From: Misgurnus anguillicaudatus
Lineage: Eukaryota; Chordata; Actinopteri; Cypriniformes; Cobitidae
DNA: 64,000 nt
Assembly: GCF_027580225.2 (NCBI RefSeq)
Contig: NC_073339.2
Coordinates: forward strand, 42,328,501 to 42,392,500
Direction: 5' to 3'
Shown here in pieces: positions 23,568 through 35,554 of this stretch. The notes beneath the pieces were generated by a model. That model was not told the DNA's origin and did not search any database. It was given only the letters and a program-made list of their open reading frames with translations. The position numbers were made by a program, and so were the translations under genes. Position 1 is the first letter of the stretch; each line of letters begins with the position of its first letter.

Positions 23568-24239
23568 ATGTCCTGGAGTGATATCTTCTACCCTGGAAAT
23601 CCTGAGAAAAGGGAGCAGCTTATCCGCAAAAGTCAACAGTTTATCAACCTGATGGAAGACAACTTCTATGCCACAAACGAACTCATTGAGGTTCTTAATG
23701 AGTATGTAGGATGTCACTTCAGTAAAATCACCCTAAATGAAAGGGGCACTCTTAAGGAGAACTGTGATGTATTAATTCAACGTATCCGTGAAATCCAGGT
23801 TGAGGTAGAAAAGATTGATAAGAGGCTGAAAAATAAACTGGAGCCTACTTTGTATGAAGATTTGAAGAAGATGGATCTGTCCATGCTTCTGAACATGCAG
23901 AAGCACATTAATGCTGTAGAAATTGCAATTGGAGTTTTTGGGAGTGTAGCTGCAGTGATTGTTTGTTGGTTACTTAAAAGTGGATTTATTTTTCAGACTG
24001 TAGTTACCAAGATTGGTTTAATTGCATCTTCAATAATCGGAACCATTGCGATTGGGGTGGTGTTCTTGGGAATTGATATGATTGTTCAGGCCATCATGGG
24101 CAGTATTGAGCGTGATCAGCTTGAGAGAACCTTAAAAGAGTATGACACTGCTTTGGAGAATTTCAAACCAGCGTCTAAAAAATATCAGTATAGCGTAACC
24201 CAAGTCAAGGTAACAATTGAAATAATGCAAAGTAAATAA
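23568..24239 (+). CDS. smco3-like: SMCO3-like membrane/coiled-coil protein 3
   Basis: A 223-residue protein beginning MSWSDIFYPGNPEKREQLIR. Coiled coil about 65-100 (ENCDVLIQRIREIQVEVEKI), first hydrophobic segment about 116-135 (ending VIVCWLLK), second about 147-180 (containing GVVFLGIDMIVQAIMGSIE), C-terminal helix to 220 with the KPASKKYQYSVTQ tail shared in type with gene 4 (KPASKKYQYRVTE) rather than genes 1 and 2. The coding exon starts at 23560, 8 bases before the ATG. A poly(A) signal AATAAA lies at 24564-24569. It converges on gene 4. The complete ISRE upstream predicts interferon responsiveness; the function of the protein is unknown, as for human SMCO3. Confidence 0.92.
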   Translation: MSWSDIFYPGNPEKREQLIRKSQQFINLMEDNFYATNELIEVLNEYVGCHFSKITLNERGTLKENCDVLIQRIREIQVEVEKIDKRLKNKLEPTLYEDLKKMDLSMLLNMQKHINAVEIAIGVFGSVAAVIVCWLLKSGFIFQTVVTKIGLIASSIIGTIAIGVVFLGIDMIVQAIMGSIERDQLERTLKEYDTALENFKPASKKYQYSVTQVKVTIEIMQSK

Positions 24240-25623
24240 GTTCTAGGTTCTAATCCGAGTTATCAATTCACTGAATTAGATAACAGCATGTATTGAAGAA
24301 TTTATTAAACAATAATCCAAATTCTACTTTTTATAATTTGTACACTATTTGAACTGTGGAGTATTTTGTTTATTATTGAGAAAAATATATTTCCTGTTCC
24401 ACAATGTGAACTATTCTAAACATTAAACTAGACAATGAGAGGCTTTTCTTAATGTTCATTTGTATTTTTTTTCCAAAATGTGGATTTGACTTTTTTTCAG
24501 AAATGTTTGCTGGAATTGAAATGTAACCAGTGCTTATAATGACAACATTGTGTCCAAAACTAAAATAAAAAGGCCTTTTATTTGTACTTTATTTTCTTGC
24601 CAACTTTACTTTACAGTCCTTTCTTCAGCCAATAAACACAGTTGTGTAAAATGCACAGATTAATAAAACCAATACACATTGCCCCTTTACTCACACTATA
24701 GCTGAGCCATAAATACTGCTAATAGAAAGTGATCCAGCAGTACATGGAATGTTATTATTTTAATTAGTTTTAAGTTTTCAATTAATCTGTCCAGAAGTGA
24801 GTGCTTTTACATGCATAGAATAAGCTGATAACTATCAAAAATCTGGTTATTATAGAAACCTGTTTTTATGCGTTTACATGCAAATTAATAAACCGGCTAT
24901 GTCAGATGGATTAAATAGATTATAATTTAATGTTTGACATTAAAACAGCAGCTATAAACTAAGAGCTATAGTGGATTTTAATAAAAATGACATTATTATG
25001 ACACAGTTTTTCAATATTTATTAAGGAAGATGATATAAACAATTTTGGTATAAATACTTGATCACAGGCTTTTCTGTCCAATTGTCGCAACTAATTAATA
25101 GTTGCAGTATCTCCCTGAAAAAAAAACACACCATGATGCAAATGGATCATTTATCAGCCCTGTGTCTGACTCATAAAACTGATAACTAAACTGATTCTTG
25201 ATGTCTGAATATGTAAAAAAAATCTGGTCTTTTAAATTTATATGAGCATTTCCCAGTGATGGTATGCACCTAAATAATAAGTTGGATGTGACACCTCAAA
25301 TCAACTGAGAAATTCAGACAATACATTGTTTTTAAAATGAATTTATTGACATTACATATGTGGTATTACTGTTGGTAATGGCCTATTTAAGCTTTATTTA
25401 TAAAAAATATTTCCAACAAATAATGTGTTTCAGTAAACAGTCTTACAAAGATCAGACACTAATATGAAAAGTCAAACAGTCAAACTATCCAACTAAAGGA
25501 ATTACTGATCATCATAATGGTGACAAAACATTTCCAATAAAACGTCAGCATACAAATCTCTGTCAATAAAAGACAAAAAAAGCGTTACAGGAATGACAGA
25601 AATATAGTCAGTCTGGTTTGTCT

Positions 25624-25665
<42 letters not shown>

Positions 25666-27194
25666 AGTAATATTTTTTTGAACACTATATGAGCAAGTCA
25701 TATATAAAGATTATATTATTTTAACAGCTGAACAATTTTTTGATACAAAAAATACATGTGATGTTTACATTTGTATAAAAAGTTTTTATATTGATTTCCT
25801 GAACTCCTTTTGAACATCTACCTGATGCCCAAAAGGGTTCTTAGTCAGACATCTAGATACTGTACCACATTTGCACGTCGTACAGACATAATGTCCTGGA
25901 CCTACCGTCCCAATATAGACGTGATCTGCGTGTCGGGCAGACGTCTCATGTTTGCTGGGTGTTCCTTATTTCACTACGTTTTTACTAAAAAGCACTTCCC
26001 TTTCTATACCTTTGAAAGCTACAGCTTGCATAAGCAAATTACAACACTGGTTTTACTGGTAACATTACACCAAAATAAACAAAAGATGATTTTGTGGTAA
26101 AGCCTTGAGTTAACTGAGAAGTTTCTATTCTCGTTTATCTTTGAGGCACAAGTAGATACACAGTTTTATCAACATCTTTAGTAGGTTTTGGAAGTCAGGT
26201 CATACAAGCATTCTACCACAGATGCTCTGTAGTTTATCACATGAACTATATATCAATCATATGCATTACCTTTTGAATGGAGTTAGGCTGGTGATTGCTA
26301 GAATGACAGCATTTTCACACCAGTTTTCAAATCATGCATGGCTTGAAAGCAATACCCTTCTATAATTTTTTTTTAAACGCTGGTAACTGAGCTTTCCGAA
26401 CCTTTTCACAATATTCTAATTTTCTGAGATACTGAATTTGGTATTTTCCTTAGTTGTCAGTTATAATCATTAAAAGTAAAAGACATTTGACCAAACATTT
26501 ACAATAAAACATCAGCATCTTAAACTCTGTGATTTTATAATCAGACAATTGTAGATGACAGAAATAAGAACAGCCTGTTTGGTAATAAGAGAAATTTAAT
26601 GTCTTTTGAGTTGATTTTATCTAAGGCATTGGTTGAAAGTCAGTTGGAATTCTTGTGTTTCTCTTTCCTTTAGTGATTCTGCTCATTATCAGGTGTCTTC
26701 AATAATCAAAAATCATCACTTAAATGTTCACTTACTGTAAGTATCCAATTGACTGTAACACTGCTTCAATGTTTCTTTAACACACTGCAGGTGAAATTAA
26801 TTAATTCAATTAACACAGCGGAATTTACTCTGATTGACGCGGACTTGAGTCGGACTCGACTTGGACTCAACTACAGCCCTGGTGTGGTGGCCCACAAGTG
26901 AGCCATATAAACTTACCTATCTAGGTGCTGGTTAATATTGTATATAAAGACATATTTAAAAAAAAGTAATAACAATAAAACTTAAACTTCCAGAATGTGG
27001 AAAAGTAAGCTAGCCAGAACATTTGTTAAAAGTCACCTTTATGGTAATCAGTGTTTGTTTTATGTGGATTCTTGAGTCTTTAATCGCTTAAAAACATATA
27101 GAAATTTGCAAATCTTCTTATATTATTTTAATGTATTTCCAGAAAACATTTATGGTTGAAAAAATATTCATATAACTGAAAACAATCTTTGAGA
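24240..27194. other. Region between convergent genes 3 and 4, with intron relics
   Basis: After the gene 3 3' UTR (AATAAA at 24564) no coding sequence is recognisable. Relics of gene 3 intron 1 occur at about 25500-25635 (direct, ending at the GA microsatellite) and 26460-26740 (direct, sharing TCTTTTGAGTTGATTTTATC and TGTTTCTCTTTCCTT blocks). 25960-26140 is a recurrent noncoding block. These suggest a third, decayed copy of the unit, though no coding exon remains. Confidence 0.5.
25626..25664. repeat. GA microsatellite
   Basis: About 20 uninterrupted GA units, interrupting a relic of duplicated intron sequence. Confidence 0.95.
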
Positions 27195-27480
27195 TTAAAG
27201 CAACACTATGTCGTTTTTTTTTACCTTTAAATAATGTCTCTAAAATTATTTCAGTGATAGAACAACTTTTAACTGGACAAATTGTAATGTTGCTGCAACC
27301 TGAGCAGCCTCCTAGCTGCTACAAGCACACTCGGAAAGTGGCGGTGGAGGGTAGAGCACACAGCCCCGCCCCTCCCCCTGCCTGCAGAAGAGTGTCTGAT
27401 ACCAGGCACTGTTGCGCTTTTCAACCACATGGGGGAGCTGTAAGTCATTTTTACATGGAAACTACATAGTGTTGCTTTAA
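27195..27480. mobile_element. TTAA-flanked MITE downstream of gene 4
   Basis: TTAA-AGCAACACTATGT at the left and ACATAGTGTTGCT-TTAA at the right are inverted repeats. The 286-bp element has a GC-rich core (GCCCCGCCCCTCCCCC). It lies about 230 bases past the stop of gene 4. Confidence 0.8.
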
Positions 27481-27712
27481 TATTTATAGCTCACATTGTG
27501 CAAAACACTGATGATAATTTTACTCAGTAATTTAAAATCCAAAATTCACTCCACAGTTCCAGTGCTCTGCAAATCACAAATTATACAAAGTAGATCTTTA
27601 ATGTGTTATTGTTTATTAAATGGTTTTATGCATATTGTTAAACTATTCAGTGATTTAAAATCATATGATTCTATGTAAGATAACTAGAATCTAGAGGATA
27701 AAAATCTAGAAA

Positions 27713-28372
27713 TTATTGTTCTCCCATCATGTGAATTCTTGCCTTGAATTCGGTCACCCTATACTGATATTTTTTAGATGCTGGTTTGAACTCATCCAAA
27801 GCACTGTCATACTCTTTCAGAGCTTTCTCAAGCTGATCACGCTCAATACTCCCCATAATAGCCCCAGCGATCATATCAATCCCCAAAAATACCACCCCTA
27901 GCACAACACTTCCAATCGTTGTTGATCCGATGTAACGAATCTGGGATACCACACTTTCCAGAACAAATCTACTTTTAAGTAACCACCCAACTACAACAAC
28001 AACTACACTCCCACCAACTCCAACAGTATCTTTTACAATTTTTGCTTGCTCAGGCAGAATCAGATCCATTTTTTTCAGTTTCTCATAAGCAACAGGGTCT
28101 AACTTCTCTTTCAGCTCTTTATCAAACGTCTGTATCTGAGCCTGGATCTCATGGATGTGTTGAATTAATACATCACAGTTCTGCTTCAGAGTCCCTTTCT
28201 CATTCAATGTGACTGGACTAAAGGAAAATCCTAAGTACTTATTAAGAACCTCAATGAGATCATTGGTGGCATCGAAGTTGCCTTCCATCAGGTCTGTAAA
28301 CTGTTGACTCTTGCGGATAAGCTGCTCCCTTCTTTCAGAATTTCCAGGGTAGAAGACTTCACTCCAAGACAT
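27713..28372 (-). CDS. smco3-like: SMCO3-like membrane/coiled-coil protein 4
   Basis: A 219-residue protein starting MSWSEVFYPGNSERRE, four residues shorter than most paralogues because the linker before the first hydrophobic segment is trimmed. Coiled coil about 65-100, first hydrophobic segment about 117-132 (GVGGSVVVVVVGWLLK), second about 143-176 (containing GVVFLGIDMIAGAIMGSIE), C-terminal helix to 215. The acceptor complement is at 28387-28388, 14 bases before the ATG; the first exon and promoter lie 29726-29891. TTTATT at 27612-27617 supplies a minus-strand AATAAA about 96 bases after the stop. The frame is intact, but its promoter uniquely lacks the ISRE, so expression is predicted to differ from its paralogues. 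Function unknown. Confidence 0.9.
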   Translation of the reverse strand: MSWSEVFYPGNSERREQLIRKSQQFTDLMEGNFDATNDLIEVLNKYLGFSFSPVTLNEKGTLKQNCDVLIQHIHEIQAQIQTFDKELKEKLDPVAYEKLKKMDLILPEQAKIVKDTVGVGGSVVVVVVGWLLKSRFVLESVVSQIRYIGSTTIGSVVLGVVFLGIDMIAGAIMGSIERDQLEKALKEYDSALDEFKPASKKYQYRVTEFKARIHMMGEQ

Positions 28373-29725
28373 TTTTATATTAGAATCTTTGGAATTAACA
28401 GAGAAGCAAGGATTGTATTACACAAGCAAAATCAGCATGCATATTTAAAAACACAGTGAACACAGCCATTATTTGGTTGTTTTATAATTTTGACCCACTT
28501 TATACACATTTCGTACACTACTTATAAATGTCACATTTCAGAAAAGGCACAATCAAAGCATATCAGCAACGTCCCGGTATTTTGATTAGATTCACTCCGA
28601 CAATGTTTTGCCTTTACATTCCTTATGCATTGTAATGTAATATATTTTCACAAATTCCATCTTTTATTAATCAGTGGTGACACAGGGAAGTATAACTTTA
28701 TTATACACTTGTTAAGAGCAACCATGCACACTCAAAAAATGTCTGGGTTACTTTTAAGCCATGTTGGGTAAATATTGGGCAGAACACCCTGCTGTTTTTT
28801 AACCCAACTTAACCCATTGTTGCATAACAACAACCCAACATTGGGCATGTGATGTTTAACAACATGATCTCACAAAGTTCCGTGGGATAGTAATGGAATT
28901 TTGAGCCCATTTTTCCGTGGCATTCTCAGGGATCTCCGCATTTTTTCGTGGCCCTGCTACGGACTGTCTTTTTCCGTGGCATTCTCACGGATTGGTTACT
29001 CAACTCCTTTTTCCTGTTTCCAAAAAATTTTCGCTTCGGTTTAGGGTTAGATTTGGTGTTTGCATTAGTATGTCACTTTAACTATTGGTTTACTATTTTT
29101 TCTGATTTATTCTTTTATATTTTTTAAACTTTAAACAATTGTCGCCTGGCGTTGGGGTTAGAGTTGGGTTTGGGTAGGGATGTCATTTCATGTAAATCTA
29201 ACCCTAAACCGAAGCAAAAATGGTAAGAAATTAGGACAAAACAGTTGAGTAACCAATCCGTGAGAATGCCACGGAAAAAGACAGTCCGTAGCAGGGCCAC
29301 GGAAAAATGCGGAGATCCGTGAGAATGCCACCTGAAAAATGAGCACAAAATTCCGTGACTATGCCACGGAAAACCCAGCATGGGGCATTTTTTTTAACCC
29401 AGCATTTGTTCTGTCCAGTATTTATCCAAAAATAACCCAGACATTTCTTAATACATTAGACAGAGCACAGTTGTCTGTTTCACTCAACTGCTGGGGTGAC
29501 TCAACATGTGTTGCTTCATTGTGGTTCAAAAAACGTCTGAATTCACACACAACTTTATACACCATCACCCAATGCTTACATAAGATAAGCTGTGTAAGAC
29601 ATGTATGGATGCATTTACATATAACCATGGTCTACTCTTCAGAAAAAGTACAATTACAAACTGTGGAGTAATAAGGTGATATTAACGTGTGCTACAAAAT
29701 CAGTTTTGTTGTTATGCATTCTCAC
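28373..29725 (-). other. Intron 1 of gene 4, filled by nested MITEs
   Basis: The intron runs from donor GT (complement at 29724-29725) to the acceptor at 28387-28388. Its middle is the nested element at 28730-29450; the rest is AT-rich with nothing recognised. Confidence 0.6.
28730..29450. mobile_element. Foldback MITE nested inside another MITE
   Basis: Outer ends AAAAAATGTCTGGGTTACTT and AAATAACCCAGACATTTCTT are inverted. Inside, about 28874-29368, a second element has long inverted arms containing TTCCGTGGCATTCTCACGG and CCGTGAGAATGCCACGGAA, so single-stranded DNA could fold into a hairpin of several hundred bases. Confidence 0.7.
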
Positions 29726-29891
29726 CTATAGGTTTGGTCTGATGATTGTGTGAGATGTTGTCTTGTATTGCTGGTGATTCAGATGTCTGATGATGTTGAT
29801 TCCTTGAGCTGTTGACTATGAAACAACTGCCTGTAAAGCTTTTATATTCCACAAAGTTATTATGACGTATCGGGAGGGGGAATGTTTCCTC
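29726..29891 (-). promoter_or_regulatory. TATA promoter and noncoding exon 1 of SMCO3-like gene 4, ISRE deleted
   Basis: On the minus strand: GAGGAAA (29885-29891), then CGTCATAATAACTTTGTGG, then ATATAAAAG (29839-29847), leader with CATCATCAGACATCTGAATC, and donor CTATAG|GTGAG. The gene 5 promoter reads CAT-ATTGAAAGTGAA-AATAAC at the matching place, whereas this one reads CATAATAAC (complement of 29856-29864), a clean 12-base loss of the ISRE. All neighbouring elements are kept. Confidence 0.75.
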
Positions 29892-30188
29892 ATTTCACAG
29901 AAAAAAATCATGCATATTTGTATGCATATTTGTACATTTTCACCCAACATTTGGTTTGGGTCATACACTTAGATCTCAACACTGAACAACAAACAAACCT
30001 CAATTATGTTGACAACTAACAAATATCATTTTTTACAAAATAACTAAATACAAAATATAACTAACAGAGATGACAACAGAATAAATGCAAACGCTAAAAC
30101 ATCTTTTTTTAATAATATTAACCACCATATTATGCAATGCATTTCAAAGACAGATTACTCAACTTGGCTGAAAAATGAGTATCAATGT

Positions 30189-30708
30189 TTAAAGAGGTCA
30201 TATTATGAGATTTTTTTAAAGATGTAAAATAAATGTTTTGTGTCCCAAGAGTGCGTATGTGAAGTTTTAGCTCAAAATCCTCCTCTAATAATTTATTATA
30301 GCATTTTAAAATTGCCACTTTGTAGGCCTGAGAAAAAGTGTGCCGTTTTTGGGTGTGTCCTTTAAAATGCAAATGAGCGGCTGACATGCAAACATTGATC
30401 ACAATGATGGTGGTTTGTTGTAATTGAAACTGAATTGTGCTGTCAATTTTCTTTCTCATTTTTCAATGCCGTGGTTGGATAGTGCAGATTAAGGGGTGGT
30501 ATTATTGTAATTGGCCTTGCTACCTACCTCACAAAACAGGTAAAATCTGAAGGACCTAATTTTTCACATGCTTGCAGTAAATGGCTTACCCAAACAAAGT
30601 TACTGGGTTGATCTTTTTCCTGTTTTCTAGGTTGATAAAAGCACTGGGGACACAAGTATAGCAGTTAAACATGGAAAAAGTCAGATTTTCACGCTATGAC
30701 CCCTTTAA
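30189..30708 (+). mobile_element. Full-length MITE family A (reference copy)
   Basis: TTAA-AGAGGTCATATTATGA at the left and TATGACCCCT-TTAA at the right; TTAA at 30189-30192 and 30705-30708. It is 520 bp and holds all the blocks found in the partial copies. No coding capacity. TTAA flanks suggest piggyBac-type mobilisation. Confidence 0.75.
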
Positions 30709-31904
30709 GGGCTTTTTTATGCAGTATACACAAAATTATAAATTGACTCCTTAATAATTTATAAAGAGTCTACTAAAATGAACTTCTTTGTTGAAGTTAC
30801 TTTATTATATAAGTTGGATATTTCACAGTGTCCAAAAATCACTTGCAGCAAATCTGCACAGTATTCCAGAGTTTACTTAGTAATAAAGTTCAACCAATTT
30901 GCTATTGTAATTAATAAAAAATCTTGTTTTTATTTAGCTCAATCGTATCCGTTTTCAGAGCATCATCTGTTTTTGATTATAACTTAAAGCTGCTATTTTG
31001 AAAACTGGTGTGGACAAAGACCGACCCCTTAATAAATCATTTATGTAATAAAACGTTTGGAATGTTTATGAAAGTAGGTGGACATATGCCCTTCAGGTCC
31101 ACCCATTGGGTACTCCGCTGTACCATCGGTTCCCAAACTGTCGACACAGGGGAATGATTCAGTAAAAAGAGTTTATTTCAATGACTAAACATGACACCTG
31201 TTCAATGGATCACATGTTTATTGTGTGAATAAATCAGTTTAAGTCTAAACAAAAAAAAAATCTTTTAAACCAAACATTCAACTAATTCAAATCCTATTAA
31301 CATAGGCTACTTATTCCATAATCTGGAACTGAGCACACGAACATCCATTATACAGTAAGACTGTTTGCCTCCATTGCAAGTGAGCTCTACACTAACAGCA
31401 CTTTATTTCTGTTTCCCTATCATGTCCTTAGTTCACTGAGAACATCTAAAACAGACAGGTTCAATTTTAGTTCACTAAGATGCCTATTCTCCAAATTGCT
31501 GACCGTGCAGAAGTAAATGACCACTTCCTTTATGGGGCAGAGAAACATTAACAATCTACATATGAAACTCAACTATGGTCACAGTCAGCAAAAAAATCAA
31601 GCCACAATACATGTAGCAATATTACAAAACTGTGCCTCCAAGAAAGGATTGCGGCATGAAACTGAACTTCCCTATTTTTACTTTTCTCTTTTTTTTAGTA
31701 TTTATTTTAGTATTTTAGTGATGTTCAGATTTAATCTGTCTGTCAGACTGGTTTGCTAATCACCATTGTTGAGGTTATGAGTTGTGATTTTTCAATTCTC
31801 AGTAAAGGAAACGATTAAATTATTGATGCATTATAGTGAATTTTTATCATATCAGCTTTATTTACTAAACAAAACAATGCCTCCACAAATCTTTACCATC
31901 TGAG
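30709..31904. other. AT-rich intergenic sequence
   Basis: No gene or recognised repeat. Frames at 30778-30987 and 31517-31759 are unsupported. Confidence 0.4.
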
Positions 31905-32849
31905 GCCTAGTCCACATGGACACCGGTATTTTTATAACCGGAGTTTTTACTCCTGCGGTTTAAAAAATCCCCTCCACACATGCTTGGTTTAAAAAAAATC
32001 TCCACCTACATGAAAGCGGAAAAACATGCTATCACGCGCTGTCAAGAGCATGCCACACCGGCAGGTGGTGGTATAACCCTAATCGTAAAGCCACGTTGGC
32101 CAATCAGAAGCCTTAATCAGAAGAAAAAACACTGGCTGAATCCGAAACCGCATACTGCCATACTATATAGTAGGCAAAAAGCAGTAGGCGAATGAATAGT
32201 ATGTCCAAAACGTCAGTATACGTAAAAGGGTAGGCGAGAATTACCGGGATTTTGGACTATTTCTCGCTAGATTCAGAGGCACGTGTACCTAAGTGTCGCC
32301 CGAAACCGAGTACTTACTGAAAATGTAGTAGGGGAAACAGTACGTGAACAGAGTAGTATGTCCGAATTCTCAGTATTCATAAAATCAGTAGGTGAGAAAT
32401 CCCCGGATGCTCTACTGAGTCCGCCCAGATTCTAAAGCGTCCATCGGATGGACACTTCTATCCCAGCTTTCCCATGATGCCACGGGAAAGCAAAGCAATC
32501 GACCGGAGACCAGCCAATCGGGTGATTTCAATACACAAACAGGACTGTTCCAGCACCCTGATTTCACGCACAGATCGGCAGGATATACCACAAAGTGCTC
32601 AGCTGATTCATCAAAATAAAGCTGTAGAATTGTCACAGCTGTGTTGAGATGGCAGTAAATGTGTGATAGATAGTTACGAAAATACATTTGAATAAAGTTT
32701 TGTTTCATATGGGATTCACTTATCACTATACGTTTTCATTTATTGTGATGGTTTTATTCATTCATTTTGTTTATATTCATGTTTCTTGTTGTTTTAAGTA
32801 AATAAAACTAAAATGTTTATAATCACATGGCCTGCAGCTGTCATCTGAC

Positions 32850-34300
32850 CAGTGTCGGCGCCACGAGCGGGCCCTAGGGGGCATGGCCCGGCCACTTGAG
32901 TCACTGTGCCCCCTTACTTCTCAAAATAACAATGAACTTAATAATTAAAAAAATGTGCTGCAAATACATTTGGTTATACAATGAATACTGAATAAAATTC
33001 GGAGTATAATTAATAAAAAATAATAATTAAAATACTAACCCACAATGTTTAAGAATGCGGGGCTTGTAGTGCAGACCGTGCTGAACTCTGGGTAATGTAG
33101 TCGAGGAGCGCTGTGTTCGCATGTGCGTTGTTAATAGTGATACACAGAAGGAAATACGAGCTGTTTTCATGTTTATCTCAAGTTTATTTGCAAGTTTTGC
33201 CCTGCCACCCGGGTGTTCAGATGATGTAAACCTGATAAGAAAGCGATGGAGACTGTTTCGTTGGAAATAAAAAAAATGTGCTTCGGAACCACATTGTCTG
33301 CTCATCACTGCATGTAAACAAACCCGAGTGAACTGTTACAACTACCGTCACGATAGCCAAGGCGGATGATAAAAAGGTAACAAATGCTAACATAGTCAGC
33401 CAGTTACATACACGCAGCCACTACATTTGAACAACACAAATTCTTAAAGGTATCCCCAGTGTTTTGTCTGCACTGAAAGTTACTGTCACGTTCGGGGGCT
33501 CAATCGCCAACTAATTTTCTGTCTAAATAATGTATACTTGTAAGTCTTGGCATTTGAGCAAGACGAAGAAATTTCGCGACAAATAATAGGACCTTCTTAA
33601 AAAGTTTTAAAAAGTCCTCTCGTCGCCTGCAGCTCTTCTGAAGGTAAACGCATAGTTCATTCTGGTGTTAGATATGTCAGTAACATTGTTTTCTTTTGCT
33701 GTTATTTGGTTATGTACTGGTCTTTATTATTTGCGTGAGTTATCCAGTCTTGCACTTTAACGTCATTATAAGTTATGGTTTTACTATGGTGAGGGATTTA
33801 TTTGCGACAACAACTTGGCTGGCTGTATCAATCCTGCTAATTTCACGGCTAGTTGCTATATGAGTAAATATATAGACATAACATTTTGATTTGATGTCTT
33901 TTATTAGCTTATTTTTAAGAAATGCAAACCTTCTGGCAAAACGTTTCCAGACGCGTTAAAACAAGTTAAAAGTCAAAAGAGGAACATTCGGTTTAATCAT
34001 TGTAAATACAATCTCATATACGTTATTAATTATGCATATTTATTCTGTATTAATTCGTAGGTATTAAACTGTCCCTGTTAACGTGACTCGCTCGCACTGG
34101 CGTCCGGGTGAGGCTGTGTTTCAGGCGGTTGTTCAAGGAATAAAATACCTTTGAATGTTGCGACTGGCCAGTGGCCAATCAGTACCAAGCATTTTACAGT
34201 GCCATGTAGTAATAATAATAATAAAATTATAAGATGAACCAGGTGCCCCACCAGTAAAATAGGAGGCCCCCTCATTCTGTATTCTCTGGCGCCGACACTG
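32850..34300. mobile_element. Non-autonomous hAT element
   Basis: Perfect 14-bp inverted termini CAGTGTCGGCGCCA and TGGCGCCGACACTG, and a perfect 8-bp target duplication CATCTGAC (32842-32849, 34301-34308). 1451 bp without a transposase frame. Confidence 0.93.
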
Positions 34301-34421
34301 CATCTGACAACACATATTAAATTGCAGTCTGCTTGTTTTACTTACTTTTGTCCACTACAAAATGATGTGTAATGTAATATCTGTAACACTGACAGAGACC
34401 GTAGTAGAGTTGTCAAGTTAC

Positions 34422-34974
34422 CAGAGGTGGAAAAAGTACTAAAATATTGTACTGAAGTAAAAGTAAAGTTACTTTAATAATATTTTACTTAAGTAAAAGT
34501 AAAGTTACTTTTCTAAAAATCTACTCAAGTAAAAGTAAAAAGTAAATCATTTTAACTTTACTCAGAGTAAAAGTTACTTTTTTTACAGCGGGAAGAGGTG
34601 GAGATTTCTAGTATAGTTCAAAAATGACAAGGGAACATCTCAAACTAGTTGTTTTTAATTGTAGGAACATCTTTACAATTAAAGTGCAATAACAAAAAGT
34701 TAATACAATAAAAAGCTTTTTTAAAGTAAGAAACATTTATGGAATTGTTTAATGATTTTTACATGTGAGTTATGCACTTTTGAAGGTGGTCAGCAGCTAG
34801 TAAATACAATCACTATAGTAAGGTTGTAATTGATGTATTGCTGGTAACATACATTATTTTATTAAACTATATATAGTTTAAATGAGCATATAATGAGATG
34901 AGTGCCATGTCTATATACATTTGACACGTTTATAATCTTCTTACTTCCCTGACCTGGGTACCTGATGACCTTTA

Positions 34975-35043
<69 letters not shown>

Positions 35044-35554
35044 CTCTGCAATGTCTAATGACCTGCGCATTCTCAAGGACGTTTTGAAGTTGTGTTTGAC
35101 TTGACGCGAAGTTGCTAGAGCTCGGAAGATAATGCGCATGGTATTAAAAACGCGTTGTGGAATTTCGTACTTAAGAGCATGAATCCTACCTTTCATAGAA
35201 ATGAAACACTCACTTAAATATGACCAGGGGTTTCTTTCATAAGATTTGAAGTGAGGCGGGTCTGCATTAGCGCGCGCCTGTCTCGTCCGTCTCCATGGTT
35301 CTTTTTGCGCGTTCCCCCGGGCCCCGCCCATTTACATCCGTTGCGCGTCTTTATCACCTTGCTTTTTAAAATATTTTTTTACTCAGTAACGGATATGAGT
35401 TAAAATGTAGCAAAGTACAATACTTTAAATAAAACATACTTAAGTAAAAGTAAAAGTACAGATTTTAAAAACTACTCAAAAAAGTAAAAATACACAAAAA
35501 AACGACTCAATTACAGTAACGTGAGTAAATGTAATTCGTTACTTTCCACCTCTG
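34422..35554. mobile_element. Non-autonomous hAT element with CT microsatellite
   Basis: Termini CAGAGGTGGAAAAAGTAC and GTTACTTTCCACCTCTG, with an 8-bp duplication CAAGTTAC (34414-34421, 35555-35562). Subterminal AAGTAAAAGTAAAGTTAC words recur at both ends. A CT run occupies 34978-35040. Confidence 0.93.
34978..35040. repeat. CT microsatellite
   Basis: About 31 pure CT units inside the hAT element at 34422-35554. Confidence 0.95.
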
